Source of the DNA: Microvelia longipes | Lineage: Eukaryota; Arthropoda; Insecta; Hemiptera; Veliidae | Length of the DNA: 64,000 nt | Direction of reading: 5' to 3' | NCBI GenBank assembly: GCA_018340805.1 | Contig: JACMZG010001863.1 | Span: 58,569,536 to 58,633,535, forward strand | Shown: piece by piece, positions 45,180-57,169 of the stretch | How positions within the stretch are numbered: the first letter of the stretch is position 1 | Layout: each line of letters starts with the position of its first letter | Made by a program: the position numbers and the translations under genes | Notes under the pieces: generated by a model | What the model was told of the DNA's origin: nothing | What the model saw: the letters and a program-made list of their open reading frames with translations, nothing else | The model's database searches: none

Positions 45180-45660
45180 CTGTATGTGTGTGTGTTTACA
45201 TCATCGCTCCATTTATGTTTATGTAAGAGAATTAAAAATTAATACGAAAATCAATCTTTAGGTCTGGATGTAATATCCAGAAAAAAAATCATAATACGCT
45301 TAAATATGATTGGGTAGATATGTAATTCAGGACGCATGTGTATAAGCACATGAAGTGTGTCAAGTTTCATCTCATTATTTGTATTAGTTCACTTTACCTA
45401 GAATGACATCTATAAAACAATAATGCAATCCACTTGAAATTTGTCACCAGTGTAATCCTTTTAATAATAAATGAGTACACTGGGTTTTATTTTAATACCA
45501 CCACTTTATCTACGATTTTGTCAGACTAATAAGTGCAAAACAGCATCGAGCCAGATAACTACTTGGATAGGTAACCGATAATATCAAACGGATATTTTTA
45601 CTGTCCGGGGATAACTGAATTGAGTCCGAAGTAGCAATTATAAGCGTAGCGAATCCGAGT
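45180..45660 (+). repeat. Family-D repeat, diverged
   Basis: It carries TATGTGTGTGTG, CTCCATTTATGTTTATG, AATACGAAAATCAATCTTTA, GGTCTGGATGTAATATCC and, near 45637, AGCGTAGCGAATCCGAGT. Confidence 0.6.
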
Positions 45661-45699
45661 TATTATTATTATTTATTATGTTTTATATGTTTATATATA

Positions 45700-45871
<172 letters not shown>

Positions 45872-46429
45872 GCAATATAAATATAAAACTAAGTTGTTTT
45901 AATAAAGTAATTTTTGGTTTGAAGCTTTAGATTTGTAATGAGGAGCCCTTTGCAAGTTATACATAAAACCCTTATAGAGAGTATTGAAGGGCTTTCTGTC
46001 ACGAGAGATGTGCCTGAGCTTTCCCAAGTCCATTTGTCAAATAGATTGATGATTCTTTACTATGTACACATTCCACACTCATACACACACACACACTCAG
46101 CACCTTACTTGACTTCTAAAGCTAACTTACATCACAACCAATATACAGTCCAAATATCTTTATTTTTCTTGCAGTGCAAATAAGATTGACTTAGACCATT
46201 TACGGTTTAAAATCAATATTTATTATCCGCATAAAAAACTAATGTAACAAAATAGGGCCAAATTTAGCAGCCATAACAGATTATGGATCTATATTTTGTA
46301 GGGAAATATTCTTATAATCAAATTCGCACCACTTGGGGTGGTCCAATTGAGCTGGAACCAGTCTCAATCGATTTGGCTTACTATATACTTGAAAATGTGA
46401 TACCTTAGGTTTTACCGGCACATGACTTG

Positions 46430-46498
46430 AAGTACATTACTCTACTTTGCTCTATTCTTTCTTACTCTTAAATTTTTCATTTGGGAGTAATCTTGGGT
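46430..46498 (-). repeat. Dispersed repeat shared with 58853-58945
   Basis: On the minus strand the phrases GATTACTCCCAAATGAAAAA, AAGAATAGAGCAAAGTAGAG and TAATGTACTTCA align with 58870-58940 on the plus strand. SINE-B has inserted at its edge. Identity unknown. Confidence 0.5.
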
Positions 46499-46504
46499 AA
46501 AGTA

Positions 46505-46509
<5 letters not shown>

Positions 46510-46537
<28 letters not shown>

Positions 46538-47080
46538 GGGGAGTGGTAGTAACTACCAGGCAAGTAGGCCACGTTGTGGGACCCTTTTTGCCAGCTCCCT
46601 AAGATAGTGTTCTACTCCTTTTAATTTCAAGTGTAGGTATATTTCATCTAATCTAGACAAAAGAGCCGTGAATTTCTATGGTTCCTCTCATGCTTTTTCA
46701 AGCAATCGTACATATTTTCACTGACTCTTATAGTCTAGTGAATACTGGGAACAACACGTGATCTCACTGTTAAACCAAACCTCCACACACTTTAAACTAC
46801 AAGGCAAAATCAGTATAGTATTATAATGAATCTACAATGAGGGTCCTAAATTTCGCCTATACCCAGTTTCATTTAGGGTAAGGGATCTTTAACGAGTACC
46901 TGACAACGCACAGGCTCGAGACCACCGGCTTTTCGTCCCTTCTGAAGGACGTGGTACGCAGAATTTGTATCCCTCTCATAAAAATCCTAGAGGCCCGTGC
47001 TGGGATTGAACCCATGACTGAAGTCCATTCACTCTGTGTATTGGCCGCGTACCTTATCCACTACACCACGGGTGACCCCC
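46510..47080 (-). mobile_element. SINE-B, full length, 11-bp target duplication
   Basis: AAAGTAGAGTA flanks it at 46499-46509 and 47081-47091. Reading on the minus strand from 47080: the tRNA-like head ACCCGTGGTGTAGTGGATAAG (A box) is followed about 50 bases later by the B box GGGTTCAATCCC and the closing GCACGGG, which pairs with the 5' CCCGTG. A body of about 450 bases and a (TAC)n tail of about ten units follow (46510-46538). The last 160 bases of body are nearly identical to window positions 1-158. At 571 bases it is long for a SINE. Confidence 0.9.
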
Positions 47081-47091
47081 AAAGTAGAGTA

Positions 47092-48715
47092 AACTTAGGA
47101 TTAGATGAGTGCGCCAACAGAACAAGGGAAAATGTGTAAATAACCTTCCTGGGTTATCTATAATCTTTCTAGCTAAACAAAATATGGTATTATTGGATAC
47201 AAATTTTAAACAAAGAGGTCATCTTATTTGTTATTAGCCTGGGGAAGACATGTTTGATTTTATTGAAATGCATCTCTAATTACAGTTGTTTACTTTGCTA
47301 TTCATCAAATTACGATAAAATCAATGTAAGAGTTGTAAACAAATAGTAAATCGCTATAGAAATTAAATTAAATCGATTTCTTTCCATACGAACCTTTGAT
47401 TAACACCCTCTGGTTAACAAACATTGCTGCTCTCTGGCTAAGTTTGATATGCTGAAATTTGCTGAAACAAATTCAACGTTCTACCTATGCGATCATCTTC
47501 AGTGATAGAGAGAAAATATATCCATAATCTCTATCTCTCTCCCTCTCAATGTATCTATCCTCAGTCTCTTATTATATAAATCTCTCTCTCTCTCTTTCCC
47601 CTTTTCCATTACATCTCTCCCCTCTTAAGCAATATTATTATTAATTATATTAATTATTTTTCATCACGTTTTTAATTAAATTATTAAGTTGATATTTTAA
47701 CATAAACACTATAGTTCTTTAAGAAATATACGGCAACTAAGCAGAGACCTCGCACAGGCTGGTGCCTTGAGGTGCTCTTACATAAGAAATACTTTAGTAA
47801 AAATAGTTTTTGTTTTATTACTTATATGTGTAAATAAATAAATAAATCATATGCCCATTGATATGGATGTAAGTACTTCAACTTATGGGAATTAAGGAAT
47901 AATATGGGAGGAGATTGTATTTATGGGTTAAATTTTACTTTCAGAGTACATGACTGTAATATGTAACAGGTTCAGGTCTCGCAAGCAGATCTGAGTTATA
48001 AAGATGACGTCACAAAGAATTTTATATTGAATTAAACAGAAACATGGTTGACATTTGTCATTATTGTTGGGTTCAACTAAATTTCCCTCCTAATTCATTA
48101 TTTTCTCTTTTGTTTGGCTTTTCTTTAACTTTTTAAGTCCTTTCCGTTTCTCTAGGACTTTGTTTTGTTTATTTTACAATTGTGGGAGTAGCGTTGAATT
48201 GAATTTCAGTGGAGGATTGAGTTGAGGTCAATTTCCTTGTCCCCTGGGGCGCGCCTGTAATTTTGACTTTTCTTTTAACTTGTGGGTTTGCCCCTTGCTG
48301 AATGTGGTTAGAAGGGGACAAATTTTCATCTTGTTTTTCAAACTTGATGTTTTACTTAGTAATTTTCTTTCTTCTTTTTACGTTTTAAGTGAATAAGAGT
48401 ATTAATTAATTGGCATAGTGACGCTTTGCAAATGAACCCCAATTCAAATACATGTTGCTTCCAAATTAGATTGAATTTTGTCAGTCCTGAAATTGTTTTC
48501 AAAAGATTTCTTATTGTAATTCTAATCGATTAGCATCATTATAGCGTTTTTAAGGCACCCTAAGTGATTGGTTATACAAAACTATGCCTCTAAAATTAGT
48601 TGTAGACACTCTTATTTGCTTTACTTCTTATTGGTTTTAGCGCATTTCTTTTGACAAAATAATTTACGAGCAGTGTTTGTGGTTAGTACTGATATATTTT
48701 AAAATAAATAAAAAA
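47092..48715. other. Unassigned stretch
   Basis: A (TC)n run lies at about 47580-47600 and TGACGTCA at 48005-48012. A decayed hammerhead-like phrase on the minus strand (CTGAAGATGATCGC ... TAGAACGTTG) lies near 47468-47502. No gene is supported. Confidence 0.4.
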
Positions 48716-48719
48716 GAAC

Positions 48720-48850
48720 CGTGTTTACACGGATTCGAACCCTCGTACACAGCATTTGAGTATTTTGAGAGCTCGTATCGACTCCATACCATTTCCTTTC
48801 AACTCACATGTCCGAAAACATCGAAATTTAGCTCCCCCCAAAAATAAAAA
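48720..48850 (-). repeat. SINE-C-like repeat with canonical B box
   Basis: The minus strand has GGTTCGAATCC preceded about 45 bases earlier by TGGTATGGAGTCG, which may be a poor A box, and followed by a CGTGTAAACACGG hairpin. It shares blocks with 1198-1345. It is not a functional tRNA, because the arms do not fold properly. Confidence 0.4.
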
Positions 48851-49048
48851 AAGAACCTTTATCGTGACGAAAAAATAACCTTAAATTTTACAATCTGGGT
48901 TAATGGCGTCACATCAACCTGGTAAACAAACCGGTTCGTGTCCTTAAAAGGTTTATATTTGTACCAAGTTTAATTAAAAAATATTTATCTGTTCGAAAGA
49001 CAGCGTTTTTACAAGATATAGGCTAAAAAATATATATTCACACTCACA

Positions 49049-49049
<1 letters not shown>

Positions 49050-49115
<66 letters not shown>
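49050..49115. repeat. (TA)n microsatellite
   Basis: TA dinucleotides with one TAATA break. Confidence 0.97.
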
Positions 49116-49116
<1 letters not shown>

Positions 49117-49199
49117 GATACAATTGAACTTACTTACTTAATTTTTAAAATTTAAATGACAAAAATTAGTATAACAGCTGTTTGATAGTCCAGCTGTAT

Positions 49200-49310
49200 C
49201 ACACATTGTTTATTCTAAGGACGAGCGAAGCGAGTCCAAAGTAGGTAGGATGAGCGTAGCGAATCCGATGTGTTGAGGAAACGTCCCGAGACACCCCGAC
49301 CCCGATGATT
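49200..49310 (+). repeat. Family-D repeat, 3' part
   Basis: It contains two mini-hairpins, GGACGAGCGAAGCGAGTCC (49219-49237) and GGATGAGCGTAGCGAATCC (49248-49266). They differ in both stem arms in a compensating way (GGAC/GTCC against GGAT/ATCC). It ends near CCCCGACCCCGAT. Confidence 0.75.
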
Positions 49311-49366
49311 CTTATAAATTTGTATAAATGTCTAATGTTTTAATTATATACTTTACCAATGTTGCC

Positions 49367-49600
49367 ACTATACTTTAGTACAACTCTATACTATAGTACA
49401 ACTCTATATTATATTACAACTCTATACTATAGTACAACTCTATACTATAGTACAACTCTATACTATTATAAAACTCTATACTATAGTACTACTCTATACT
49501 ATAATAAAACTCTATACTATAGTACAACTCTTACTATAATAAAACTCTATACTACCTCTATACTATAGTATAACTCTATACTATAGTACAACTCTATACT
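49367..49600. repeat. 18-bp minisatellite
   Basis: About thirteen units of ACTCTATACTATAGTACA, with AATAAA-type variants. Confidence 0.95.
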
Positions 49601-49689
49601 CTATATCAAATCAGACTTTTTATTGTCAAATAAACTTTTTATTTCATTTTTAAAATTCAGTTTAATTTTTTATATAATTATTATTTTAA

Positions 49690-49775
49690 TGTTTATTCTG
49701 TGAGCGAGTAAAGCGAGTATAGGAAATCCGATATGATTAGAAAAAGTTCCGAGGTACCCCGTACCCGATTTGTTA
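49690..49775 (+). repeat. Family-D repeat, 3' end
   Basis: GAGCGAGTAAAGCGAGTATAG, AATCCGATATGATTAG, AAAGTTCCGAGG and GTACCCCGTACCCGATTT. Confidence 0.65.
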
Positions 49776-50828
49776 ATATTTTTCCGTTTTGGAGAAACAT
49801 AAATGCGGTAATGAATGTGTATGTGAATTTATGCGAGCAAATTTCAGTTATTTAAACAAGTAATAGCTTTTTAAATGTATTACATATATTTGTATTTTTA
49901 TTTCATCCGACCATTCCCTCATAAGTTTAATCTTATATAAATAATAAATCAATAAAATTATTAAAGAATAGATAAAATAGATATGATACAAATAAAATAT
50001 AAAAATTGAAAGAGTATAAGAAGAAGTTATTAAATTTATTTATCTTAACTGATAACTGCAGTTCTTTAAACAGTTTCAACTACACCTGGTCTCATTACCT
50101 TAACAAAGCCCTTAACTGATATTAAAAACTTTTTATACATTTTAATACAAGTGAGCTTAAAATAACAAGACTTCTAATCGGAGGCTCTCGTTTTCTTCTA
50201 TTCTATTAAATGCTCGGAAAGTAGAGATTCGATGTAATATCTTGTAGGTAAAAAAAACAATAGCTTTTATCTAGAAAAAAGTTAATTTTTCTTAATAGCA
50301 GATGTAATGGTTAAAAATAAAGACTTTCTATAAAAGTAAGATAAAATTTAATGTTTATTAAGGATTCTTTTTAGGCTTTCTGTTGATTATTTTTTATTTT
50401 AACTAATATACAAGCTATTTCTTCTCCTTAACAGTTAAACTTAATCTATCCAACTTGCAACTTTCATTAATTTTTTTTTTCCTTTCTGTTTAACATTTTT
50501 TTTATTCTGTTGAATCCAGTTTATTTAGAAGAAAAATCCAAAAAAGTAATGAAAAGTTCCTGGAAAATCTCATCACGATTCTTTATAAAGAGCATCTTAA
50601 TAAGGATTTTTTTAAAAAAAAAGAAAAAAGGTCTATTTTCTTTTATCAAAATACAGAGGAAATCTTGGTTGTTGTTAATAAATATACATCTGGCTGTTAA
50701 AACGGAAAAAGGTAGATTTAGATTTTATCATTTTTAACTGAGTAAAGTGTTAAAGTCTCGCTATCTGAGATTAGATCCAGTAGTAAATTATGTCTATTTT
50801 AACTGTTTTTCATTAATATGTTTTCCTA
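49776..50828. other. AT-rich stretch, nothing recognised
   Basis: The frame at 50510-50737 is Lys/Ser-rich and unsupported. Confidence 0.4.
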
Positions 50829-50831
50829 CTA

Positions 50832-51118
50832 GACCAAGAGCCCGGGGGTGTTTTGTTAATAAAAAGTGTAATGGCTGGAACCGGTCTCAATTTTTCGTAA
50901 ATATCTTCCTGAACAAGGATCTGCAATTCTGCCGACTCGTATCGGATGGGTGTCCCAGGCAGAACCTTTGACCCCTAAAGTGCGTTCTGCCTGGGACACC
51001 CATCCAATACGAGTCTGCAGAATTGCAGATCCTTGTTCAGGAAGGTATTTACGAAAAATTGAGACTGGTTCCAGCCATTACACTTTTTTATTAACAAAAC
51101 ACCCCTGGGCTCTTGGAC
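50832..51118. mobile_element. Palindromic MITE, family G copy 2
   Basis: Its arms are nearly perfect inverted copies of about 130 bases, from GACCAAGAGCCCGGGGGTG to the central TTTGACCCCTAAAGTG region near 50975. TA precedes the left end; the right flank has mutated. It is better preserved than copy 1, whose left arm has been partly replaced. Confidence 0.88.
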
Positions 51119-51570
51119 TCACTCTACTGAAAAGTTTGAGCTATATCACTTAACATATAATAATGCATTCTAACCCCCTCCTTGGAGCAAATTTAATAAA
51201 GAGTTAGAGTTTTAATAATTTTTAAGTTGTCTCCTGTAAGGAAAGGAAAGCAATATAAAGTGATTTTTAGAAGGAAAAAATTAGCTGTCGAAATAAAACT
51301 CGAAGAGGACTCGAAATAAAACTTAGTACATTAAGCAACCTGGTTTATGTCCCGAACTCTATTGTTTATAAAATATGTGTGGCGTCACACATTTAAAAAA
51401 ATTACAAATCTTTAAAAAGTGTTAAGATCGGCCAAAAATTTTTACTCGTACAACTAAAACACTAAGTACGGGCAACAAAGTACCAAGTTAGATTTAAATA
51501 TCAGTATTAGTTTTGGTTTCATTCATTGACATACAATATAATGTAAACAAATCAATTTTTTCTACTGTTA
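51119..51570. other. Unassigned stretch
   Basis: Nothing recognised. Confidence 0.4.
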
Positions 51571-51700
51571 CATTAGATAATTGGCTTATATCGAGGGAGT
51601 ATGCTACTTATATAAACTAGGAATATGACCAACTGATATAGGACAACAGCCATATGGCCGTGCAGCGGCCCCCAGCTCCGATGTCGCAAAGCGACCATGA
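51571..51700 (-). repeat. Family-F dispersed repeat
   Basis: On the minus strand it contains GTCGCTTTGCGAC (a perfect 5-bp hairpin), GGCCATATGGCTGTTGTCC and AGTTTATATAAG, then GCATACTCCCTCGATATAAG. The same order recurs at 63478-63585 on the plus strand. Confidence 0.65.
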
Positions 51701-51947
51701 GGCCATAACTGTTTTATTTTAATTTTAAGGTTACTTAAATCTCAACACACATCACAGGACAGGCACAGAATAAATTTAAGGCATTGACTAGCAAAATTGA
51801 CTAATCCGTGTTACAGGGGTAAGTATGCTCCTAGTTCTATATCTCAAGTTCTTCTATGGGGTCAGCAAAGTTCCTTAGCGCGTCATGCCCTTCATTTAAG
51901 ATTCTACTGGATATACGCTCTGTTTGTTAGTTGCTCAAAAATGTGGC

Positions 51948-52023
51948 AAAAACGATTAAAATGGTTACTTTTTTGCTGTATTAAGTTTTTGGTGCTATTC
52001 TTGCCTTTCAATGAGTTCCAAAA

Positions 52024-52064
<41 letters not shown>

Positions 52065-52171
52065 TATATAATATATATATATATATTTGTTTTTTGGAAC
52101 TCATTGAAAGGCAAGAATAGCACCAAAAACTTAATACAACAAAAAAGTAACCATGTTTAATCGTTTTTAAT
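51948..52171. repeat. Palindrome with a TA-microsatellite centre
   Basis: The left arm (about 51948-52028) and right arm (about 52089-52171) are inverted copies of some 80 bases, including AGTTTTTGGTGCTATTCTTG and ATGAGTTCCAAAAAACAAAT. The centre is about 60 bases of TA. Confidence 0.92.
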
Positions 52172-52808
52172 AATACTTAAATTTTAAGTTTACATAGAGG
52201 CATATCTCTCCTCTAAGGAATAAAAAATATTCTTGAGCCGTGGAGGGAAGTATTTCTATTCACATAAAGGCGTTGTTAATATAAATTTTAGCTTAGGTAG
52301 CTGCCCTATATATTTTAGTTTAAATTTTTTTTAAATATTTTATTTTTAGTATTTGGTTGAAAATATATATCTATTAAGACGATACAAAATTGGTAATTTA
52401 TTAATATTTTTTATCTATAGCTGTACAATATAAGAATAACTGTTATCTTTATTATATTGTTGATTTTTTTATTAATAAAGCATACGCACATACGCATGCA
52501 CACACTCATATACACACACACCGCACACACTGTGGGTGAAGAAGGAAAAAGGAAGTAAAAAAAGTCTATTTCTAAAAGAGGTTTTGTTTACGAGGACATC
52601 TGCCTTAAATTAGGTCCAGAGTTTGGGACTAAATAACCTCATGCCCTCATAGAGGAAAGAGGGCCAAACAGAGGCAAATTTGGCTCCATCTTTTAGAGAG
52701 TTCTTGTTTATTTAATGAATGTTACAAGCTGTAATTATAAAATTATAGGGATCTAAGTTAGTTTTGTATGCACGTCTCTACGTTTTCAAATATTATGTTC
52801 AGTTTCTT
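52172..52808. other. Unassigned stretch
   Basis: Contains a short CA-rich run near 52495-52530 and nothing else recognised. Confidence 0.4.
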
Positions 52809-53000
52809 CTCCTTACATGTATTACTGACGACGTCACTCTATTCTCCTCCTTGCATGTATTACTGACGACGTCACTCTATTCTTCTCCTTACATGTATTA
52901 CTGACGACGTCACTCTATTCTTTTCCTTGCATGTATTACTGACGACGTCACTCTATTCTTCTCCTTGCATGTATTACTGACACCGTCACTCTATTCTTCA
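52809..53000. repeat. 38-bp minisatellite
   Basis: Five units of CTCCTTGCATGTATTACTGA then CGACGTCACTCTATTCTT. Units differ at one to three bases. Confidence 0.96.
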
Positions 53001-53091
53001 TTTAGATAAATTAATCAGCTCATATCTTGTATAAATGTATTTAATGATCAATCCGTGGCGTGACACTTGGTAGCAACTGGTCCGCGGGACC

Positions 53092-53111
53092 CGCCACTCC
53101 GCGGAGTGGCG
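53092..53111. other. Perfect 20-bp GC-rich palindrome
   Basis: CGCCACTCCG followed by its exact inverse CGGAGTGGCG. It sits in a short GC-rich patch (53055-53150) with repeated GCGCTTGACA and CTGGTCCGC phrases. Confidence 0.85.
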
Positions 53112-53800
53112 CTTGACACAGTAGCGCTTGACAGGCACTGGTCCGCAGTAATCATCAAGAAACTATATAATCCCGGAGTTCCTGTAAGCTTTCAAAGCTA
53201 GACGTGATGATAACTACATATTACATTACTTCCTTAAATAATGTTACCACTAAGGTAAGAAATAGGCCATAAAACCGCTATGTTGTTAACGCATAGAAGG
53301 GAATTATGCTTGGCAAGGCAAACACTGGGGAGATTGTTAACTCTAGTATAAATAATTTGTTCTAAGTTCTTTGCTTAGTAAAGTATTGCTGAAGGTTGTT
53401 AAGACCTTGTTTAGACTCGAGTCAGGTTCTAAATTAAGTTTCAATTAAAGTCTTTTATGTAAAGTCAGTAAGGTGAAGTTGGTTAGGGGGGGTGTTAAAG
53501 TCATCTACAGACTTATCAAATTTACTTTTCTTTCCTTCGCTTTGTACAAGTAAGCCAGTGTTCTAAACGTTAAAGATCTTTCGCAAAAGTCTGCCCTCCA
53601 AGTTAGTCGACTCTTGTGGCTTTAAATACACCAATATCTTTGATTAATTTCGTCAAAGATAGTTATGACGAAAACCACGCTTAAAACTGATACAATTAAT
53701 GATGATACGAGAAGTTTCTGATTTCTTATAATTGTATAATTTTAACGAACAGTAAGGAAACAAAACTTGATTTTTTCACTAAAATTCGAACGGGTCTGCA
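53112..53800. other. Unassigned stretch
   Basis: No repeat partner or coding signal seen. Confidence 0.4.
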
Positions 53801-53805
53801 TAATA

Positions 53806-54302
53806 AGGCGCGGTCGAATATCCACGGCCTTCTAGAACATTGGATCACCAACAAACTTTTTTTATAACTTTTTTTTCAAATTTTTCAGTAATTAGTCGGA
53901 TTTGTGATAAATGAAGCCTATTTCCATAATCTGCACGCTCTTTTGGTTAATCTCAAAGAGTATTTACATTCACTCAACGATTTATTTTAATCTAACTTGG
54001 TATATACATAACTACTGTTAGACGTCAATGTCAACAAATATAACATGTCAAAATATAACACAAATCAGGTAGATAACATTGACGTCTAACAGTAGTTATG
54101 TATGTACCAAGTTGGATTAAAATAAATCGTTGAGTGAATGTAAATACTCTTTGAGATTAACCAAAAGAGCGTGCAGATTACGGAAATAGGCTTCATATAT
54201 CACAAATCCGGCTAATTACTGAAAATTTTGAAAAAAAAAGTTATAAAAAAAGTTTGTTGGTGATCTAATGTTCTAGAAGGCCGTGGATATTCGTCCGCGC
54301 CT
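53806..54302. mobile_element. Long palindromic MITE (TA target)
   Basis: The left end AGGCGCGG and right end CCGCGCCT are bounded by TA on both sides. The arms, about 225 bases each, match through CACGGCCTTCTAGAACATTG, ATCTGCACGCTCTTTTGG and GTTAGACGTCAATG. A loop of about 46 bases (54031-54076) separates them. Confidence 0.9.
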
Positions 54303-54449
54303 TATATAAATTAGATCCTGTAAAATAACCACATTTTCTAACAACTTGGAACAGGACTTTCAAACTAAATTTAATATTTTTATAATTTGTTTCAATGCCA
54401 AGTTGATAAAGATTTCCCTATATTACGTATAGGGAAAGGAATATTAATA

Positions 54450-56379
54450 AAGCACAAAATACGCTTTGGTTTAATAAAGAACTTAAAGACTTAAGAGACA
54501 GGTATCACTCATACAAACAGTTACATGAGTGTTTAAACCCAACTAACTCTGGCACTTGTTTAAAAAAGAAACATTGAATAAAATTAAAATTGAATATCGG
54601 AAAGCAATAAATTTGGCAAAAATTAAATTTAATGACTCAGAAATTAATAATGCAACCAACAAAACGAAAAAAGCCTGGCAAATAATTAATAACACTCTAT
54701 CTAAAAACCAAGTTCAAAAAATAAACAGTTAGCTTCAATGTGCCCAAATAAGTTTAATTCTCTTTTTATCAGTTCTGTTAACGACATAGTTTCCAACGTA
54801 AAGCCCTCTATAAAAACTTATGGAGAATATTTGCAGAATGTAGAGAAACCGTCATCTGTGTTTAAATTGCAGCATGTCACAGTTGAAGAGGTTTTCTCTA
54901 TTATCTCTAAATTAAAAAATAGTAAAGCTAACGATGCCTTTGGTGTTAGTTTCCGTATACTAAGAAATCTCGCATACTCATTAAGTGAACCATTAACTCA
55001 TTTAATTAATGAGTGCTTCGATAAGGGTGAATTTCCTGACACGCTTAAAATTGCCAGAGTTGTGCCCATTCATAAAAAGGGTTCTAAATTAGACTACAAA
55101 AACTACAGACCTGTTTCTTTGATTCCCTGTATAGCTAAAGTAATTGAAACTTGCGTGAAAAATAAAATGGTAGAGTACTTTGAGAAGAATAATTTGTTTT
55201 ATAAAAATCAATATGGCTTCAGATCAAATCATAGCACCCAAAAAGCAGTGTCCAACTTTATGAACGTAATATTAGAAAACTATGATAGTTTCAAAAAAGT
55301 TTTAGCGAAATTATTTGATTTTTCAAAAGCATTTGACTGTGTTCAAATAGAGATTTTAAAGGCTAAGTTGAGGTACTATGGTTTTGACCGATTCGCAGTT
55401 AACTTTATTGTATCCTACCTCTCTGGGTGGCTACAATATGTTGATTTAGGAACTTCTAAGTCGCATTTAGAAAAAATTATACACGGGGTCAGACAGGGTT
55501 CTATTTTAGGACCAATTTTATTTTTAATTTATATAAATGACCTCCCCCTCGCTGTAAGATGTAAAGGTGTTTTTTCGTTTCTCTTTGCTGACGATTATGG
55601 AACCATCATAACGTCTGAAAATGATGAGGACCTTGAATATTTAGAGTGTTTAGTTACCAATATTATAGCGGATTGGTGTAGTGCTAATAAATTAATGTTA
55701 AATTCAGATAAAACTGAACAAATTTACTATATTATAGAGCAAGCATTGTTAATACTGTTAAGTTTTTAGGTATAAATTTAGACAATAAGGTTTCATGGGA
55801 ACCTCATATTGAGTACGTGTCTAAAAAACTAGCTGTAGGTATTTATATGTTAAGAAAAGTTACCACTTGTATGTCTGTTAAGTCTGTGTTGTCCGTTTAT
55901 TATGCTTATTTTTTTAGTCATTTGTCCTATGGTGCTATAGTATGGGGAAATGCTCCGTCTGTGATAAAACTATTTGTCCAACAAAAGAAAGCTATTAGAG
56001 TCATTTTCAAACTTAATTCACAGCAATCCTGCAGAGAGATTTTTAAAAAACAAAGAATTTTATCTCTGTACTCATTATTTATTTATCAAACATTGACGTA
56101 CGTACACGATGTACAGGACACCTTAGTTAAAATAATAGTAAACATAAATATCTCACTAGACAGTGCAATAAAATATCTATAAAAAAGAATAGACTAACTA
56201 AAACTGCAAGACTCAATATTAATCAATTTGGCCTAAAAATATTTAATCATTTGCCTGATTGGTTGACTCAACTAAGTAGTAAACAATTTGCAAATAAAAT
56301 CAAAAGGGTTTTATTAGACAACCCTCTCTACTCGGTTTCAGAGTTCTTTGATATAGATTTTAATCAAATACAGAAATAG
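54450..56379 (+). pseudogene. Reverse transcriptase of the second non-LTR element
   Basis: The longest open block, 54738-55769, covers most of the RT: ARVVPIHKKGSKLDYKNYRP (fingers), YGFRSNHSTQKA, motif A LFDFSKAFDCV, motif B GVRQGSILGPILF followed by YINDLP, and motif C FLFADDYG with both catalytic aspartates. The frame then shifts and continues as the thumb (55746-56110: KFLGINLDNKVSW, YYAYFFSHLSYGAIVWG). It shifts again to finish at 56379. Upstream linker sequence (from about 54450) is in another frame. At least three frame breaks make it non-functional, although all catalytic residues survive. The core is better preserved than in the first element. Confidence 0.9.
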
Positions 56380-56814
56380 TAAATTAGTAAATCAGAAAAT
56401 TAATAAATTGATTATTGTAATAAATTTATGCTATTTGATGTATATTGTCTGTTAGTTATTTAACTATTACTTACAAAGTTTCTTTTTTTTACTGTTTTCC
56501 TTGCCATAATTAGTTTTATTGTATATATTTTTTTAATTTTAAGTTAGTCTTCTTGGTTAAATTATTTACTTATTGTAATTATTTATTATTATTGCCATTG
56601 TACATAATATTTATTTAATCAAGGTTCTAGTCATTTTTAGTAAGTTCCCATGTTGTTATAGTTCTATTAATTTATTATTTTTTAACTACATATAATTATA
56701 TAATCATGTTTTTTTATTGTTTATATCTTAAATATAATTATTGATATATTAATTTTATTTTTATATATATTTTTTATTAATTAGATATTCTTGTTGTTTT
56801 AATAGTTAAAAAAA

Positions 56815-56895
56815 ATTGTAATGTATGTGTATGTATGTAATAATATGTATGTGTGTGTATGTATGTATATGTGTATGTATGTATGGGTTTGTATA
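56815..56895. repeat. (GTAT)n-rich simple repeat in the 3' UTR
   Basis: Irregular GTATGTATGT and GTGTATGT units. Confidence 0.9.
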
Positions 56896-57169
56896 TTACA
56901 AGATTAATGGTGTAGTTTTTTAAGTCTAGATGAGGTTATTTAAATATTACGTACAATTATTTAGATTTTTGTTATTTATTTATACTATTAGTTTATTAAT
57001 ATTAAAGCTTAATTTAATGAATAAGATTGATGATTTGACGATTGATCGTTTACAATGCAATGTTGTATTTATATCAATAAAAACATTTTGTATTTGTATT
57101 TGTATTTGCAATTAAATTAAACAAAAAATTTAAATAGATTGTTAATTATTATTACTTACTTTTCTTTAA

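Larger units (their letters stand above)
54423..57112 (+). mobile_element. Second non-LTR retrotransposon, 5'-truncated
   Basis: The element keeps the end of the ORF2 linker, the reverse transcriptase, a thumb/C-terminal region to the stop at 56377-56379, about 700 bases of AT-rich 3' UTR and a tail of TTTGTA repeats (57083-57110). ORF1 and the endonuclease are absent, as usual for copies truncated during reverse transcription. The tail unit differs from that of the 1795-5826 element, so it is another family of the same group. Confidence 0.87.

Noticed and set aside
46985..47080. tRNA-like gene on the minus strand
   Set aside because: It is the head of SINE-B, bounded by the SINE's target duplication.
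52809..53000. CRISPR-like regular repeats (also 7057-7427, 12750-13672, 37545-38003)
   Set aside because: Units are directly adjacent with no unique spacers, and the genome is eukaryotic. They are minisatellites.
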